Assembly: GCA_017992335.1 (NCBI GenBank)
Contig: JAGOOU010000012.1
Span: 1-15,591 of the forward strand
DNA: 15,591 bases
DNA from: Candidatus Parcubacteria bacterium
Lineage (GTDB): Bacteria; Patescibacteriota; Minisyncoccia; Minisyncoccales; Minisyncoccaceae
Direction: 5' to 3'
Below are positions 7,940 to 14,062 of this stretch, one piece after another (position 1 is the first letter of the stretch; each line of letters opens with the position of its first letter). The notes beneath the pieces are model-generated. The model had not been told where the DNA came from. It searched no databases and saw nothing but the letters and a program-made list of their open reading frames with translations. A program made the translations under genes and the position numbers.

Positions 7940-7968
7940 ATTATACTTATTTTAACGTATTATTGCAA
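7940..7968 (-). promoter_or_regulatory. Candidate promoter for the acyl-reductase/kinase/wall operon
   Basis: On the minus strand TTGCAA (7968-7963) is followed after 17 bases by TATAAT (7945-7940), overlapping the last codons of murC. The predicted start is near 7933. A 14-codon reading frame (7931-7887, MKRILLELNIIIQE) begins almost exactly there and ends 6 bases before the hairpin. A second TATAAT at 7905-7900 has no good -35. AT-rich sequence yields such matches easily. Confidence 0.35.
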
Positions 7969-9236
7969 CTATCCTTTATCTCTTCACTTAAATTATACAC
8001 ATCCCCTGCTCCCATTATTATGACTACGTCACCTCCCTCTAGTTCTTTTTTAAGGGCAACTCTTTCAATTCTCTTTGCCCTCTTATTATGAATTTCTTTA
8101 GCTATTCTCTCTGATGTATATTCTGTTTCATCTCCTGTTCCTTCTCTTCCCGAAACATCATAAACATCAATTAATAATAATTTTTCAATTAAATTATCAT
8201 TTAGGGCTTCTTTGAAAACAGAAACAAAATCTTGGAATAAGAACTTTGTTCTTTGATATTGATGGGGCTGAAAGACACAAACAATTTTCTTATCCAAATA
8301 TTTTTCTTTTGCTGCTTTAAGAGTAGATATAATTTCTGTTGGATGGTGAGCATAATCATCTATTAGAATAAAATCTTCTAAATTGGTTATTTCAAGCCTT
8401 CTCCATGAACCTAAATATTCGCTTAATGCAGAATAAGAAATTTCATCTTTAATATTCAACGTTCTAGCTACTTTTAAAGCTGCTAATGCATTTAAAATAT
8501 TATGATCGCCTGGTATCTTCATTATTTTCTTTAATTCTTCAACCTCTTTATTTCTTAAAGAAAAATCTATTGAATTGGGAAAATTAATCTTAACATCATC
8601 TCTTTTAATCAAAACTCCGTTCTCTTTTAAATGAGAAGTAAATTCATTAAAAGCTTTTTGAATATTTTCTAAATTAGAATAGAAATCTAAATGATCTTCT
8701 TCAATATTAGTAACCACAATAATCTTTGGCCAATAGTTCAAAAAAGATGCTTCATGTTCGCAAGCTTCAATCACTAAATATTTTGATTTTCCTTGCCTGA
8801 AATTAGAATTATCAAATTCTTTTACTTTTGTCCCAACAATAATAGTTGGATCTATGCCAGCTTTGATCAATATTAATCCTAACATAGCAGTAGTTGTACT
8901 TTTCCCATGGGTTCCTGAAATAGCAATAGTAAAATATTCTTTAGTTAATTGTCCTAAAGCTTCTGGATAGCTCATCGTTTTAATTCCTTTTTCTTTTGCT
9001 TCTTTTAATTCTGGATTTTCTTGCTTTATTGCTGGACTGAAAATAATTAAATCAAAATCTTTAATGTTCTCTTTTTTCTGCTCTCCGATACTAACCTCGA
9101 CTCCTCTTTTAATTAAATCATCGGTAATGCTTGATTTAACAACATCAGAACCAGAAACAATATCCCCCTTTGCTAGATAAAATTTAGCTAAAGCTGACAC
9201 TCCTATTCCTCCAATTCCAATAAAATGTATTTTCAT
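7947..9236 (-). CDS. murC: UDP-N-acetylmuramate--L-alanine ligase
   Basis: This 429-residue cytoplasmic Mur ligase adds L-Ala to UDP-MurNAc with ATP, the first amino-acid step of peptidoglycan synthesis. The N-terminal domain has HFIGIGGIGVSALA (4-17), diagnostic of MurC. The ATP-binding loop is GTHGKST (108-114). The central domain shows IEACEHEASFL (156-166), NIEEDHLD (177-184) and GDHNILNALAA (243-253). The C-terminal domain shows DDYAHHPTEI (293-302) and QPHQYQRT. It is slightly shorter than typical MurC (450-490). Mpl is the nearest alternative; the EACE..ASFL form, as in Bacillus MurC, favours MurC. Its ATG overlaps the thpR stop as ATGA (9233-9236), so translation is coupled. Confidence 0.93.
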   Translation of the reverse strand: MKIHFIGIGGIGVSALAKFYLAKGDIVSGSDVVKSSITDDLIKRGVEVSIGEQKKENIKDFDLIIFSPAIKQENPELKEAKEKGIKTMSYPEALGQLTKEYFTIAISGTHGKSTTTAMLGLILIKAGIDPTIIVGTKVKEFDNSNFRQGKSKYLVIEACEHEASFLNYWPKIIVVTNIEEDHLDFYSNLENIQKAFNEFTSHLKENGVLIKRDDVKINFPNSIDFSLRNKEVEELKKIMKIPGDHNILNALAALKVARTLNIKDEISYSALSEYLGSWRRLEITNLEDFILIDDYAHHPTEIISTLKAAKEKYLDKKIVCVFQPHQYQRTKFLFQDFVSVFKEALNDNLIEKLLLIDVYDVSGREGTGDETEYTSERIAKEIHNKRAKRIERVALKKELEGGDVVIIMGAGDVYNLSEEIKDSCNNTLK

Positions 9237-9808
9237 GAATTTAAAGAAAATGACTTAAGAGTGGTGTAAACAGCACCCCCTCTTTTAAGTTCGCTTTCCA
9301 TTACTTCTATTGAATTAACATTAAATTTAAAATCTATTTCTTCAAATTCTGGGATCTCTTCTTTTTCTATTCTTTTAAACTGCCATTGTTTAATTCTACC
9401 TAATGTTATATGAATATTAAACTCCTTGCTTCCACGATTAAACAACTCTTCGTCTATTTTTTCTTGGAATTCTTTTAGTTCCTTAGATTTATCCCCACTT
9501 ACCCATACCATCCTGGGATTATCTTTTGGGGAATAAGAAATTGAATTAAGATTAATTTCTAATTGATCAGTATTTTGAGTTATTGCTTCTAGTTTTTCAA
9601 AAACTTCAAAGAGCTCTTCGGTTTCAATACTGCCTAGGAATAATAAGGTAATATGGAGATTGTTTTTCCTCGTCCAAATTACAGGACAGGTACCACTAAA
9701 ATAGGAAAATGAATTCTCTGTTTTTCTTTGTATTTCTTCCAGCTTATTCTTAATATTCTCTGGAAGGTTAATTGCAATAAACACTCTTTTTTTCATTAGA
9801 TTAAACAT
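9233..9808 (-). CDS. thpR: RNA 2',3'-cyclic phosphodiesterase (2H family)
   Basis: A 191-residue member of the 2H phosphoesterase/LigT-like family that opens 2',3'-cyclic phosphates on RNA ends. Both signature motifs are present: HITL at 52-55 and HITL at 133-136, preceded by the family start RVFIAINLP (8-16). Length is normal. Two starts are possible: the ATG at 9808 or M5 at 9796. The latter fits a nearly leaderless transcript from the candidate minus-strand promoter. It is translationally coupled to murC, with which it has no known functional link; the pairing probably reflects genome compaction. Confidence 0.9.
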   Translation of the reverse strand: MFNLMKKRVFIAINLPENIKNKLEEIQRKTENSFSYFSGTCPVIWTRKNNLHITLLFLGSIETEELFEVFEKLEAITQNTDQLEINLNSISYSPKDNPRMVWVSGDKSKELKEFQEKIDEELFNRGSKEFNIHITLGRIKQWQFKRIEKEEIPEFEEIDFKFNVNSIEVMESELKRGGAVYTTLKSFSLNS

Positions 9809-9831
9809 ACCAAATTATTTGATTTTATTCA
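9804..9831 (-). promoter_or_regulatory. Candidate promoter for thpR-murC
   Basis: On the minus strand TTGAAT (9831-9826) is followed after 16-17 bases by TATGTT (9809-9804). The predicted start lies near 9797, next to the internal ATG at 9796. The -35 element is interlocked with that of the plus-strand promoter in the near-palindrome TTGATTTTATTCAA (9819-9832). A stronger TATAAT at 9845-9840 lacks a good -35 but would leave a leader of about 25 bases. Confidence 0.35.
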
Positions 9832-9847
9832 ATAAAAACATTATAGT
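9819..9847 (+). promoter_or_regulatory. Promoter of the PHP-domain gene
   Basis: TTGATT (9819-9824), exactly 17 bases, then TATAGT (9842-9847): 4/6 and 5/6 matches to sigma-70 elements. The start would fall at about 9854-9855, one or two bases before the ATG at 9856, so the mRNA would be essentially leaderless. No ribosome binding site is visible, which agrees with that. Confidence 0.5.
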
Positions 9848-9855
9848 GTAAATAT

Positions 9856-10509
9856 ATGAAAGTAGACATACATATACACACAAATTATTCCAAGGATGGA
9901 ATGTCAGGAATAAAAGAGATGGCCCTTGTAGCAATAAAAAGGGGAATGAATGCTATTGCTATTACTGATCATAGCTCAATCGAAGGCTGGGAAGAAGCAA
10001 AAAAAGTTTCAAAAGAGCTTAATTTCCCAATAATTTTAGGAGACGAAATATATTCAAAACAAGGAGATATTATTGGTTTATTTTTAAAAGAAAAAATACA
10101 AGGTAAACACAAAGAAGCTAAATTTGTGATGGAAGAAATTAAAAAACAAGGAGGATTAGTAATTATTCCCCATGCTTTTCATGGTCCATTGTCTTTTAAA
10201 GAAGACCTTACAAATTATCTTGATCTAATTGATGGAATTGAAGTAATCAATGGAAGAAGACCTTCTAACGGACCTGATCAAAAAGCACTAGAATTTGCTA
10301 AAAAACACAATCTAGCAATGACTGGTGGAACAGATGCACACTGCGCCCAAGCAGTTGGAGATGCATATACTGAATGTGAAGCAAACAACCTTGAAGAATT
10401 TAAAGATGCTATTATAAATAAAAAAACATTTGCCAAAGGCAAAAAATCAAATCTCATATATATTTTAGCTCCCACTCTTGCTAAGCTGGGGTTTAAAAAA
10501 CACAATTAA
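9856..10509 (+). CDS. PHP-domain metal-dependent phosphoesterase
   Basis: This 217-residue protein is built almost wholly of a PHP domain. Metal ligands expected for the family are visible: H6 and H8 (DIHIHTNYS), D38-H39 (ITDHSS), E64 (GDEIY), H106 and H109 (IPHAFHG) and D160/H162 (GGTDAHCA). Stand-alone PHP proteins of this size hydrolyse small phosphorylated substrates such as nucleotides or histidinol phosphate, but the substrate cannot be told here. It is the only complete plus-strand gene of the window. It starts from its own promoter, and its last 45 bases overlap the end of the convergent HAD gene, so no terminator separates them. Confidence 0.88.
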   Translation: MKVDIHIHTNYSKDGMSGIKEMALVAIKRGMNAIAITDHSSIEGWEEAKKVSKELNFPIILGDEIYSKQGDIIGLFLKEKIQGKHKEAKFVMEEIKKQGGLVIIPHAFHGPLSFKEDLTNYLDLIDGIEVINGRRPSNGPDQKALEFAKKHNLAMTGGTDAHCAQAVGDAYTECEANNLEEFKDAIINKKTFAKGKKSNLIYILAPTLAKLGFKKHN

Positions 10510-11148
10510 GTCTCCTAAAGAATTTAAAATCTTATCTGCTTTTGAAAAGTTTTGTCCTTTAGAAAATTCTTGAGGCACAACAAAGCAATAAGCTCCTGCG
10601 TTTTTAGCTGATTCTAAACCATGTTCTGTATCTTCAACTGCTAAACATTCTTTTCCTTCTAAACCCAATCTTTTCATTCCTTCTAAATACACATCGGGAA
10701 ATGGTTTTCCTCTTGAAACGTCATCCTTAGTTATTATTATATCAAATTTATCGAACAGATTGTTCTTTTCTAATTTGCATATTACTTCATTCTTAGATCC
10801 GCTAGTGCAAAGACCCATTGCTATGGTTGGATGATCAGAGAAAAATTCTATTACTTCTTTGGCGTGAGGCATTAATTCTAAATCATCATCATCTTTAAAC
10901 CATTCTATTAATAATGTTTCTTTTTCTTTTTCTAATTCTCCTGGCTCAATATCTATTTTGTATTCTTTAATAATATCTTTCTCTACCTCTAGGGCTGTCT
11001 TGCCAACGTATTTATAATATTCTTTGGGGTTAATAAAAACACCCCTCTTTTCTAAAACATCGTTCCAAGCTTTCAACTGATAAGCTTCTGTTTTATACAG
11101 AGTTCCATCTAAATCAAATAATATTGCTTTGATGTTTTTAATTTCCAT
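10465..11148 (-). CDS. HAD-superfamily phosphatase (beta-phosphoglucomutase/Gph-like), copy A
   Basis: This 227-residue HAD subfamily IA protein has the nucleophile motif DLDGT (D12, D14), motif II TSGS (115-118), the motif III Lys (K148 in RGKPFPD) and motif IV EDTEHG (E172, D173). The helical cap lies between about residues 18 and 90. Such enzymes dephosphorylate sugar phosphates, phosphoglycolate or similar metabolites, or act as phosphoglucomutases; sequence does not decide. It starts 11 bases inside the end of a paralogous HAD gene and shares with it the tail FSKAD plus a SLxxLIxFF-type ending. Its 3' end overlaps the convergent PHP gene by 45 bases. Confidence 0.88.
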   Translation of the reverse strand: MEIKNIKAILFDLDGTLYKTEAYQLKAWNDVLEKRGVFINPKEYYKYVGKTALEVEKDIIKEYKIDIEPGELEKEKETLLIEWFKDDDDLELMPHAKEVIEFFSDHPTIAMGLCTSGSKNEVICKLEKNNLFDKFDIIITKDDVSRGKPFPDVYLEGMKRLGLEGKECLAVEDTEHGLESAKNAGAYCFVVPQEFSKGQNFSKADKILNSLGDLIVFFKPQLSKSGS

Positions 11149-11794
11149 TAAAGTATTCTATCAATTCTTCTAATGATTTGCAAACCATATCTGCTTTTGA
11201 GAAATCCTGCTTTAAAGAATATTCATTGGGTATTGCAACACAATTCAATCCAGCAGCCTTAGCTGCCTGAAGACCATATTGAGTATCTTCTATTGCTAGA
11301 CATTCTTCTTTAGAAAGACCAATTAATTCTTGAGCTTTTAAATAAATATCGGGAGCAGGTTTGCTTTTTTCTACATCGCTTCCAGCCACAATAATAGCAA
11401 AATACTGAATTAAATCTGCATTTTTCAATTTTAATATTATTTCTTCTCTTGATCCTCCAGAACATAAAACTAGTTTAAACTTATTATTAAAAAAATCTAA
11501 CGCCTCTTTAACATAAGGCATATAATTTAATTTTTCTTCTGAAAACCACTTCAGCAATAATGGCTCTTTTTTAGAAAGAAGATCTCCTTCTTTAATATTT
11601 AAATTAAAATCTTTGATTAATTCTTTGTCTATTTGCCTGCCATTTTTTCCAGCATAATCAAAATACTTTTCTTTAGTTAACTCGATTCCAAATTCCCTTA
11701 AGGGAATTACCCATCCCTGCCATTGATAATATTCTGTTTCAAGGAGCACTCCATCTAAATCGAAAATTATTCCTTTTGTTTTTTCTTTATTCAT
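11138..11794 (-). CDS. HAD-superfamily phosphatase (beta-phosphoglucomutase/Gph-like), copy B
   Basis: This 218-residue HAD subfamily IA protein is closely related to the next gene downstream. Motifs are DLDGV (D12, D14; Val replaces the usual Thr), SGGS (112-115), K145 (KSKPAPD) and EDTQYG (E169, D170). The two proteins align almost without gaps, pointing to tandem duplication followed by divergence. The overlap of 11 bases with copy A and the 3-base gap to the upstream EamA-type gene suggest one transcript. Substrate unknown; DLDGV with EDTxxG is common in beta-phosphoglucomutase-like members. Confidence 0.88.
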   Translation of the reverse strand: MNKEKTKGIIFDLDGVLLETEYYQWQGWVIPLREFGIELTKEKYFDYAGKNGRQIDKELIKDFNLNIKEGDLLSKKEPLLLKWFSEEKLNYMPYVKEALDFFNNKFKLVLCSGGSREEIILKLKNADLIQYFAIIVAGSDVEKSKPAPDIYLKAQELIGLSKEECLAIEDTQYGLQAAKAAGLNCVAIPNEYSLKQDFSKADMVCKSLEELIEYFNGN

Positions 11795-11797
11795 ATT

Positions 11798-12316
11798 CTA
11801 TTTACTTACTAATATTCCTCCCAAAACTATTAATACTGCTCCGCTTATAATTTTTAATCTTTCATCTGGAGAAGGAACTTCATGAAGAAAACTCATCCCA
11901 ATTAAAACAGCTATTAATGTGTTCGTGTTATATATTGGAACTAATTTAGCTGCTTCTGCTCCTGAAGAAAATGCTAAAAACGTGAATATCATTCCCAAAG
12001 ACCACAATGCTCCTTGGCCCAATCCAAACAGAATAACTTTCCACGAAATATCAACTCCTGATTTACTTACAATAAACAGCATAATACTAACTATTACGAT
12101 TAACAAAATAGCAACTATTAATTTATAATTAAATCCTATTTGAGATTTAATTAAAAAATATCCCAAAAATACAATACTAATACCAGCTAACATTAAAAGG
12201 GAAGATAAATCAGATTGTATTTTTAAAAACTTATCCGAAGTTACTATTTTCGAAAAATTAGAATAAACTCCCCAAAAAAGAGCACTTGTTAAACCATACA
12301 TTATCCAATTTGGCAT
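11798..12316 (-). CDS. Half-size EamA/DMT-type membrane transporter
   Basis: A 172-residue hydrophobic protein with about five or six TM segments (roughly 4-24, 38-57, 66-85, 92-115, 122-145, 152-171). The start (ALFWGVYSNFSK) and the block AAKLVPIYNTNTL...FLHE, followed by a terminal helix LIVLGGILV, follow the EamA repeat of the drug/metabolite transporter superfamily. Full EamA proteins carry two such repeats and 10 TMs, so this one would need to dimerise. It heads a transcript with two HAD phosphatases, so export or import of a phosphorylated or dephosphorylated metabolite is conceivable. A weak TATAAT (12337-12332, minus strand) lies just upstream without a good -35. Confidence 0.72.
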   Translation of the reverse strand: MPNWIMYGLTSALFWGVYSNFSKIVTSDKFLKIQSDLSSLLMLAGISIVFLGYFLIKSQIGFNYKLIVAILLIVIVSIMLFIVSKSGVDISWKVILFGLGQGALWSLGMIFTFLAFSSGAEAAKLVPIYNTNTLIAVLIGMSFLHEVPSPDERLKIISGAVLIVLGGILVSK

Positions 12317-12353
12317 ATATTTTTATATTTTATTATATTAAAACAATATATCA

Positions 12354-12382
12354 CAAAAAAAGAAAAAAGGGTAATAACCCTT
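12354..12382 (-). terminator. Strong intrinsic terminator of the isolated HAD gene
   Basis: Bases 12367-12382 are a perfect 6-bp stem (AAGGGT/ACCCTT) with a four-base loop. Read on the minus strand, it is followed by TTTTTTCTTTTTTT (12366-12353). The stem overlaps the stop codon of the HAD gene (12381-12383). This is the clearest terminator in the window. Confidence 0.85.
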
Positions 12383-13022
12383 ATAAAATTGATTCTATTT
12401 TTTTCACCACCTCAATTGATGGGGGCGATGGAAAAACCCATTCAGCTCCTGCTTCGTAAAATTCTTTTTCTTTTTCCTTAGGTACACAGACACCAATGGT
12501 AATCGCTGGAAGATTCATGTCTCCGACAGAATCACTCAAGAAGAATATTATCGAGTCGGGATGCTCTCGCTGAACAATTTTAATATGATCTGTCTTGGAT
12601 CCGTGTTCTCGACCAAGAATCATTTCAAAATATTGACGAAGACTCTCTCTTTCTGCCCAAGGATTAATCAGAGTTTCTTCTGTAGATGAAGAAATCACAC
12701 TAATCAACCCAATATCTCGAGAGACCCTAAGAGTTTGCTTCAGTCTTGGAAAAGTTTTTGGACGAGCATAAACTTCTTCAAGTTTTCTTGTGTGATATTC
12801 TTGAGCACAAGCATCTCTTTCTTCTTTCAAAGATTGAGGAAAAATCTTTTCCAATTGCCTGTCAAAAGGAACACCAGTGGTAGCAAGATAATTTGAATGA
12901 GCTTCCTTAATTTTCATGCCAAAGTGCTTATTTATAACCCTGGCAGCTAGCTTAGCGTGTGACGGCATCGTATCAACGTCGGTACCATCCCAATCGTGCA
13001 TGACAATTACATTTTTAACCAA
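12381..13022 (-). CDS. Divergent HAD-family hydrolase in its own expression cassette
   Basis: This 213-residue protein keeps the HAD motifs: DWDGT (D10, D12), SSST (111-114), a candidate Lys at K143 or K148, and SDSVGD (D164, D168). A helical cap spans about 17-90. It is not closely similar to the two HAD paralogues upstream on the map. The start is TTG at 13022, chosen because AAGGAGG (13036-13030) sits 7 bases before it; the internal ATG (residue 8) would fall inside the catalytic motif region. It has a consensus promoter and a strong terminator, and sampled lines have GC in the high thirties to low forties against about 30% or less nearby, suggesting acquisition or strong expression. It lies just downstream of the phosphatidyltransferase gene, so dephosphorylating phosphatidylinositol phosphate is possible but unproven. 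Confidence 0.82.
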   Translation of the reverse strand: MVKNVIVMHDWDGTDVDTMPSHAKLAARVINKHFGMKIKEAHSNYLATTGVPFDRQLEKIFPQSLKEERDACAQEYHTRKLEEVYARPKTFPRLKQTLRVSRDIGLISVISSSTEETLINPWAERESLRQYFEMILGREHGSKTDHIKIVQREHPDSIIFFLSDSVGDMNLPAITIGVCVPKEKEKEFYEAGAEWVFPSPPSIEVVKKIESIL

Positions 13023-13029
13023 GTCGTTA

Positions 13030-13036
13030 CCTCCTT
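13030..13036 (-). promoter_or_regulatory. Strong Shine-Dalgarno deciding a TTG start
   Basis: AAGGAGG on the minus strand, 7 bases before the TTG at 13022-13020. I checked the upstream bases of the other genes and found no comparable site, so this one stands out and decides the start of the HAD gene. Confidence 0.85.
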
Positions 13037-13049
13037 AGCTAACAACAAT

Positions 13050-13078
13050 ATTATACAATATTAATTATATACTGTCAA
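13050..13078 (-). promoter_or_regulatory. Perfect consensus sigma-70 promoter of the HAD gene
   Basis: TTGACA (13078-13073), a 17-base spacer, then TATAAT (13055-13050): 12 of 12 consensus bases at ideal spacing. The predicted start is near 13043, giving a leader of about 20 bases that contains the Shine-Dalgarno. Two copies of ACAATATT, 10 bases apart on the plus strand, flank and overlap the -10, one helical turn apart, and could bind a regulator. Confidence 0.8.
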
Positions 13079-13093
13079 ATAGATTACAAACAC

Positions 13094-13126
13094 TAAACTA
13101 TCTTGAAAATTATATTTTCTAGTTTA
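13094..13126 (-). terminator. AT-rich 3' stem-loop after the phosphatidyltransferase gene
   Basis: TAAACTA (13094-13100) pairs with TAGTTTA (13120-13126) and GAAAAT (13105-13110) with ATTTTC (13114-13119), leaving a 3-base loop and a 4-base bulge: 13 pairs in all. It overlaps the stop codon at 13124-13126 and sits where the inositol-lipid transcript should end. No clear U-tract follows, so it may protect the 3' end or be a weak terminator. Confidence 0.45.
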
Positions 13127-13726
13127 CTTATTAATCCTAATCGCAGAATAAACTCTTTGAATCGCTGTAATGTTTCCTAAAATAGCAATTAAAATAATAA
13201 TATAGGTTGTGTAAATAAAGTCAGGATAAATTAATCCTAGAATTAAACCAAGAAAAACTAATATTAATCTCTCCCCTCTTGATAATATTCCTCCTTTTAA
13301 TTCTTGATTAACTAATTCTTTTTCCTTAGCTGCTGCTTTAGCATAGGTTGTAACAATTGAACCAAATACTGCTAAGAATATCCATGCGTAAGCAGGTAAA
13401 TATATTGTTGGAAGAGGTAAGAATAATAAACCAAAGAAAATCATTCCCTCAACATATCTATCAAAAATAGTATCAAGATATGCTCCTACTTTTGTTGAAA
13501 CATTCCTATTTCTTGCTACTGCTCCATCAATAAAATCTAAGAAAGCACCGATAAAAAAGAAAATAATTGATAGTCCTAATTTTTGCGTCATCATGTAATA
13601 CATTCCTATTAAAGCAAAAACTCCTGACAGATAAGTGTATCCATTAGGAGTAATTGGCAACAAAGAAAAGGTTTTACCGATAACTACTTCTATTGATTTA
13701 AACCAATGTCTTTTTGTGTCTAACAT
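13124..13726 (-). CDS. CDP-alcohol phosphatidyltransferase, probable phosphatidylinositol-phosphate synthase
   Basis: This 200-residue integral membrane protein has the full CDP-alcohol phosphotransferase signature: D64-FI-D67-G68-AV-A71-R72, then G81-AYL-D85-TIF-D89. About six hydrophobic segments surround it. The family joins a CDP-lipid to an alcohol with release of CMP. An inositol-3-phosphate synthase lies two genes upstream in the same run, so inositol 1-phosphate is the likely acceptor and the product would be phosphatidylinositol phosphate (or the archaetidyl analogue), as in mycobacteria and archaea. Glycerol-3-phosphate (PgsA) is the alternative. It starts 4 bases after the PadR-like gene and ends in a stem-loop. 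Confidence 0.82.
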   Translation of the reverse strand: MLDTKRHWFKSIEVVIGKTFSLLPITPNGYTYLSGVFALIGMYYMMTQKLGLSIIFFFIGAFLDFIDGAVARNRNVSTKVGAYLDTIFDRYVEGMIFFGLLFLPLPTIYLPAYAWIFLAVFGSIVTTYAKAAAKEKELVNQELKGGILSRGERLILVFLGLILGLIYPDFIYTTYIIILIAILGNITAIQRVYSAIRINK

Positions 13727-13730
13727 ATGT

Positions 13731-14030
13731 CTATAGTTTTTGTAATAATTCTTCTGTAAACTTTTTCATTCTTCTTAATTCTTCCTTTCCTTTTTCAGAA
13801 GTAGTAAAGGCTTTCTCTCCTTTATACTTTTCGCTTTTAATATATCCTTGAGATCTTAATCGAAATAAAACTGTTTTGATAAAGAGTTCGCTTGGTAAGA
13901 ATCCAAACTTATCAAAAACTAATCCTGAAACCTCTCTATCTTGCGTTTCTCTTTCTAATCCTAAAGATAAAACATATACCCACAAATTACCTTCTGTAAT
14001 TGTAGATAAAAACCTATTTAATGGCTCCAT
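13731..14030 (-). CDS. PadR-like winged-helix regulator, copy 1
   Basis: A 99-residue small winged-helix protein. The recognition-helix region (LFIKTVLFRLRSQGYIKSE, about 49-67) and the wing ending in TTSEKGKEEL (76-85) are typical of the PadR family, followed by a short C-terminal helix. It aligns without gaps to the 99-residue protein at the right edge of the window (shared NLW-Y, FGF-P, VL-RL, KS, T-EKG, EL and a KL ending), so the two are paralogues. It lies between the inositol phosphate synthase and the phosphatidyltransferase on the same strand and probably regulates them. PadR proteins usually act as dimeric repressors on palindromic operators. Confidence 0.8.
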   Translation of the reverse strand: MEPLNRFLSTITEGNLWVYVLSLGLERETQDREVSGLVFDKFGFLPSELFIKTVLFRLRSQGYIKSEKYKGEKAFTTSEKGKEELRRMKKFTEELLQKL

Positions 14031-14031
14031 G

Positions 14032-14057
14032 TTATTTAATTTATTATTATTAAATAA
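14032..14057. repeat. AT-only inverted repeat before PadR-like copy 1
   Basis: TTATTTAAT (14032-14040) and ATTAAATAA (14049-14057) form a 9-bp inverted repeat with an 8-base spacer, filling the 32-base gap between the inositol phosphate synthase stop and the PadR-like start. Being pure A/T it may be chance, but its position just before a regulator gene would suit an operator or translational hairpin. Confidence 0.4.
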
Positions 14058-14062
14058 TTATA

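Noticed and set aside
1184..9236. Recoding of TGA, as in some CPR lineages
   Set aside because: Genes such as mraY and thpR end in TGA within tight ATGA junctions, and the frames read through no internal TGA, so the standard bacterial code applies.
10485..10505. CCCA/TGGG pairing near the PHP gene end as a bidirectional terminator
   Set aside because: Only four or five pairs with a loop of about 12 bases, inside both coding ends and without a proper U-tract.
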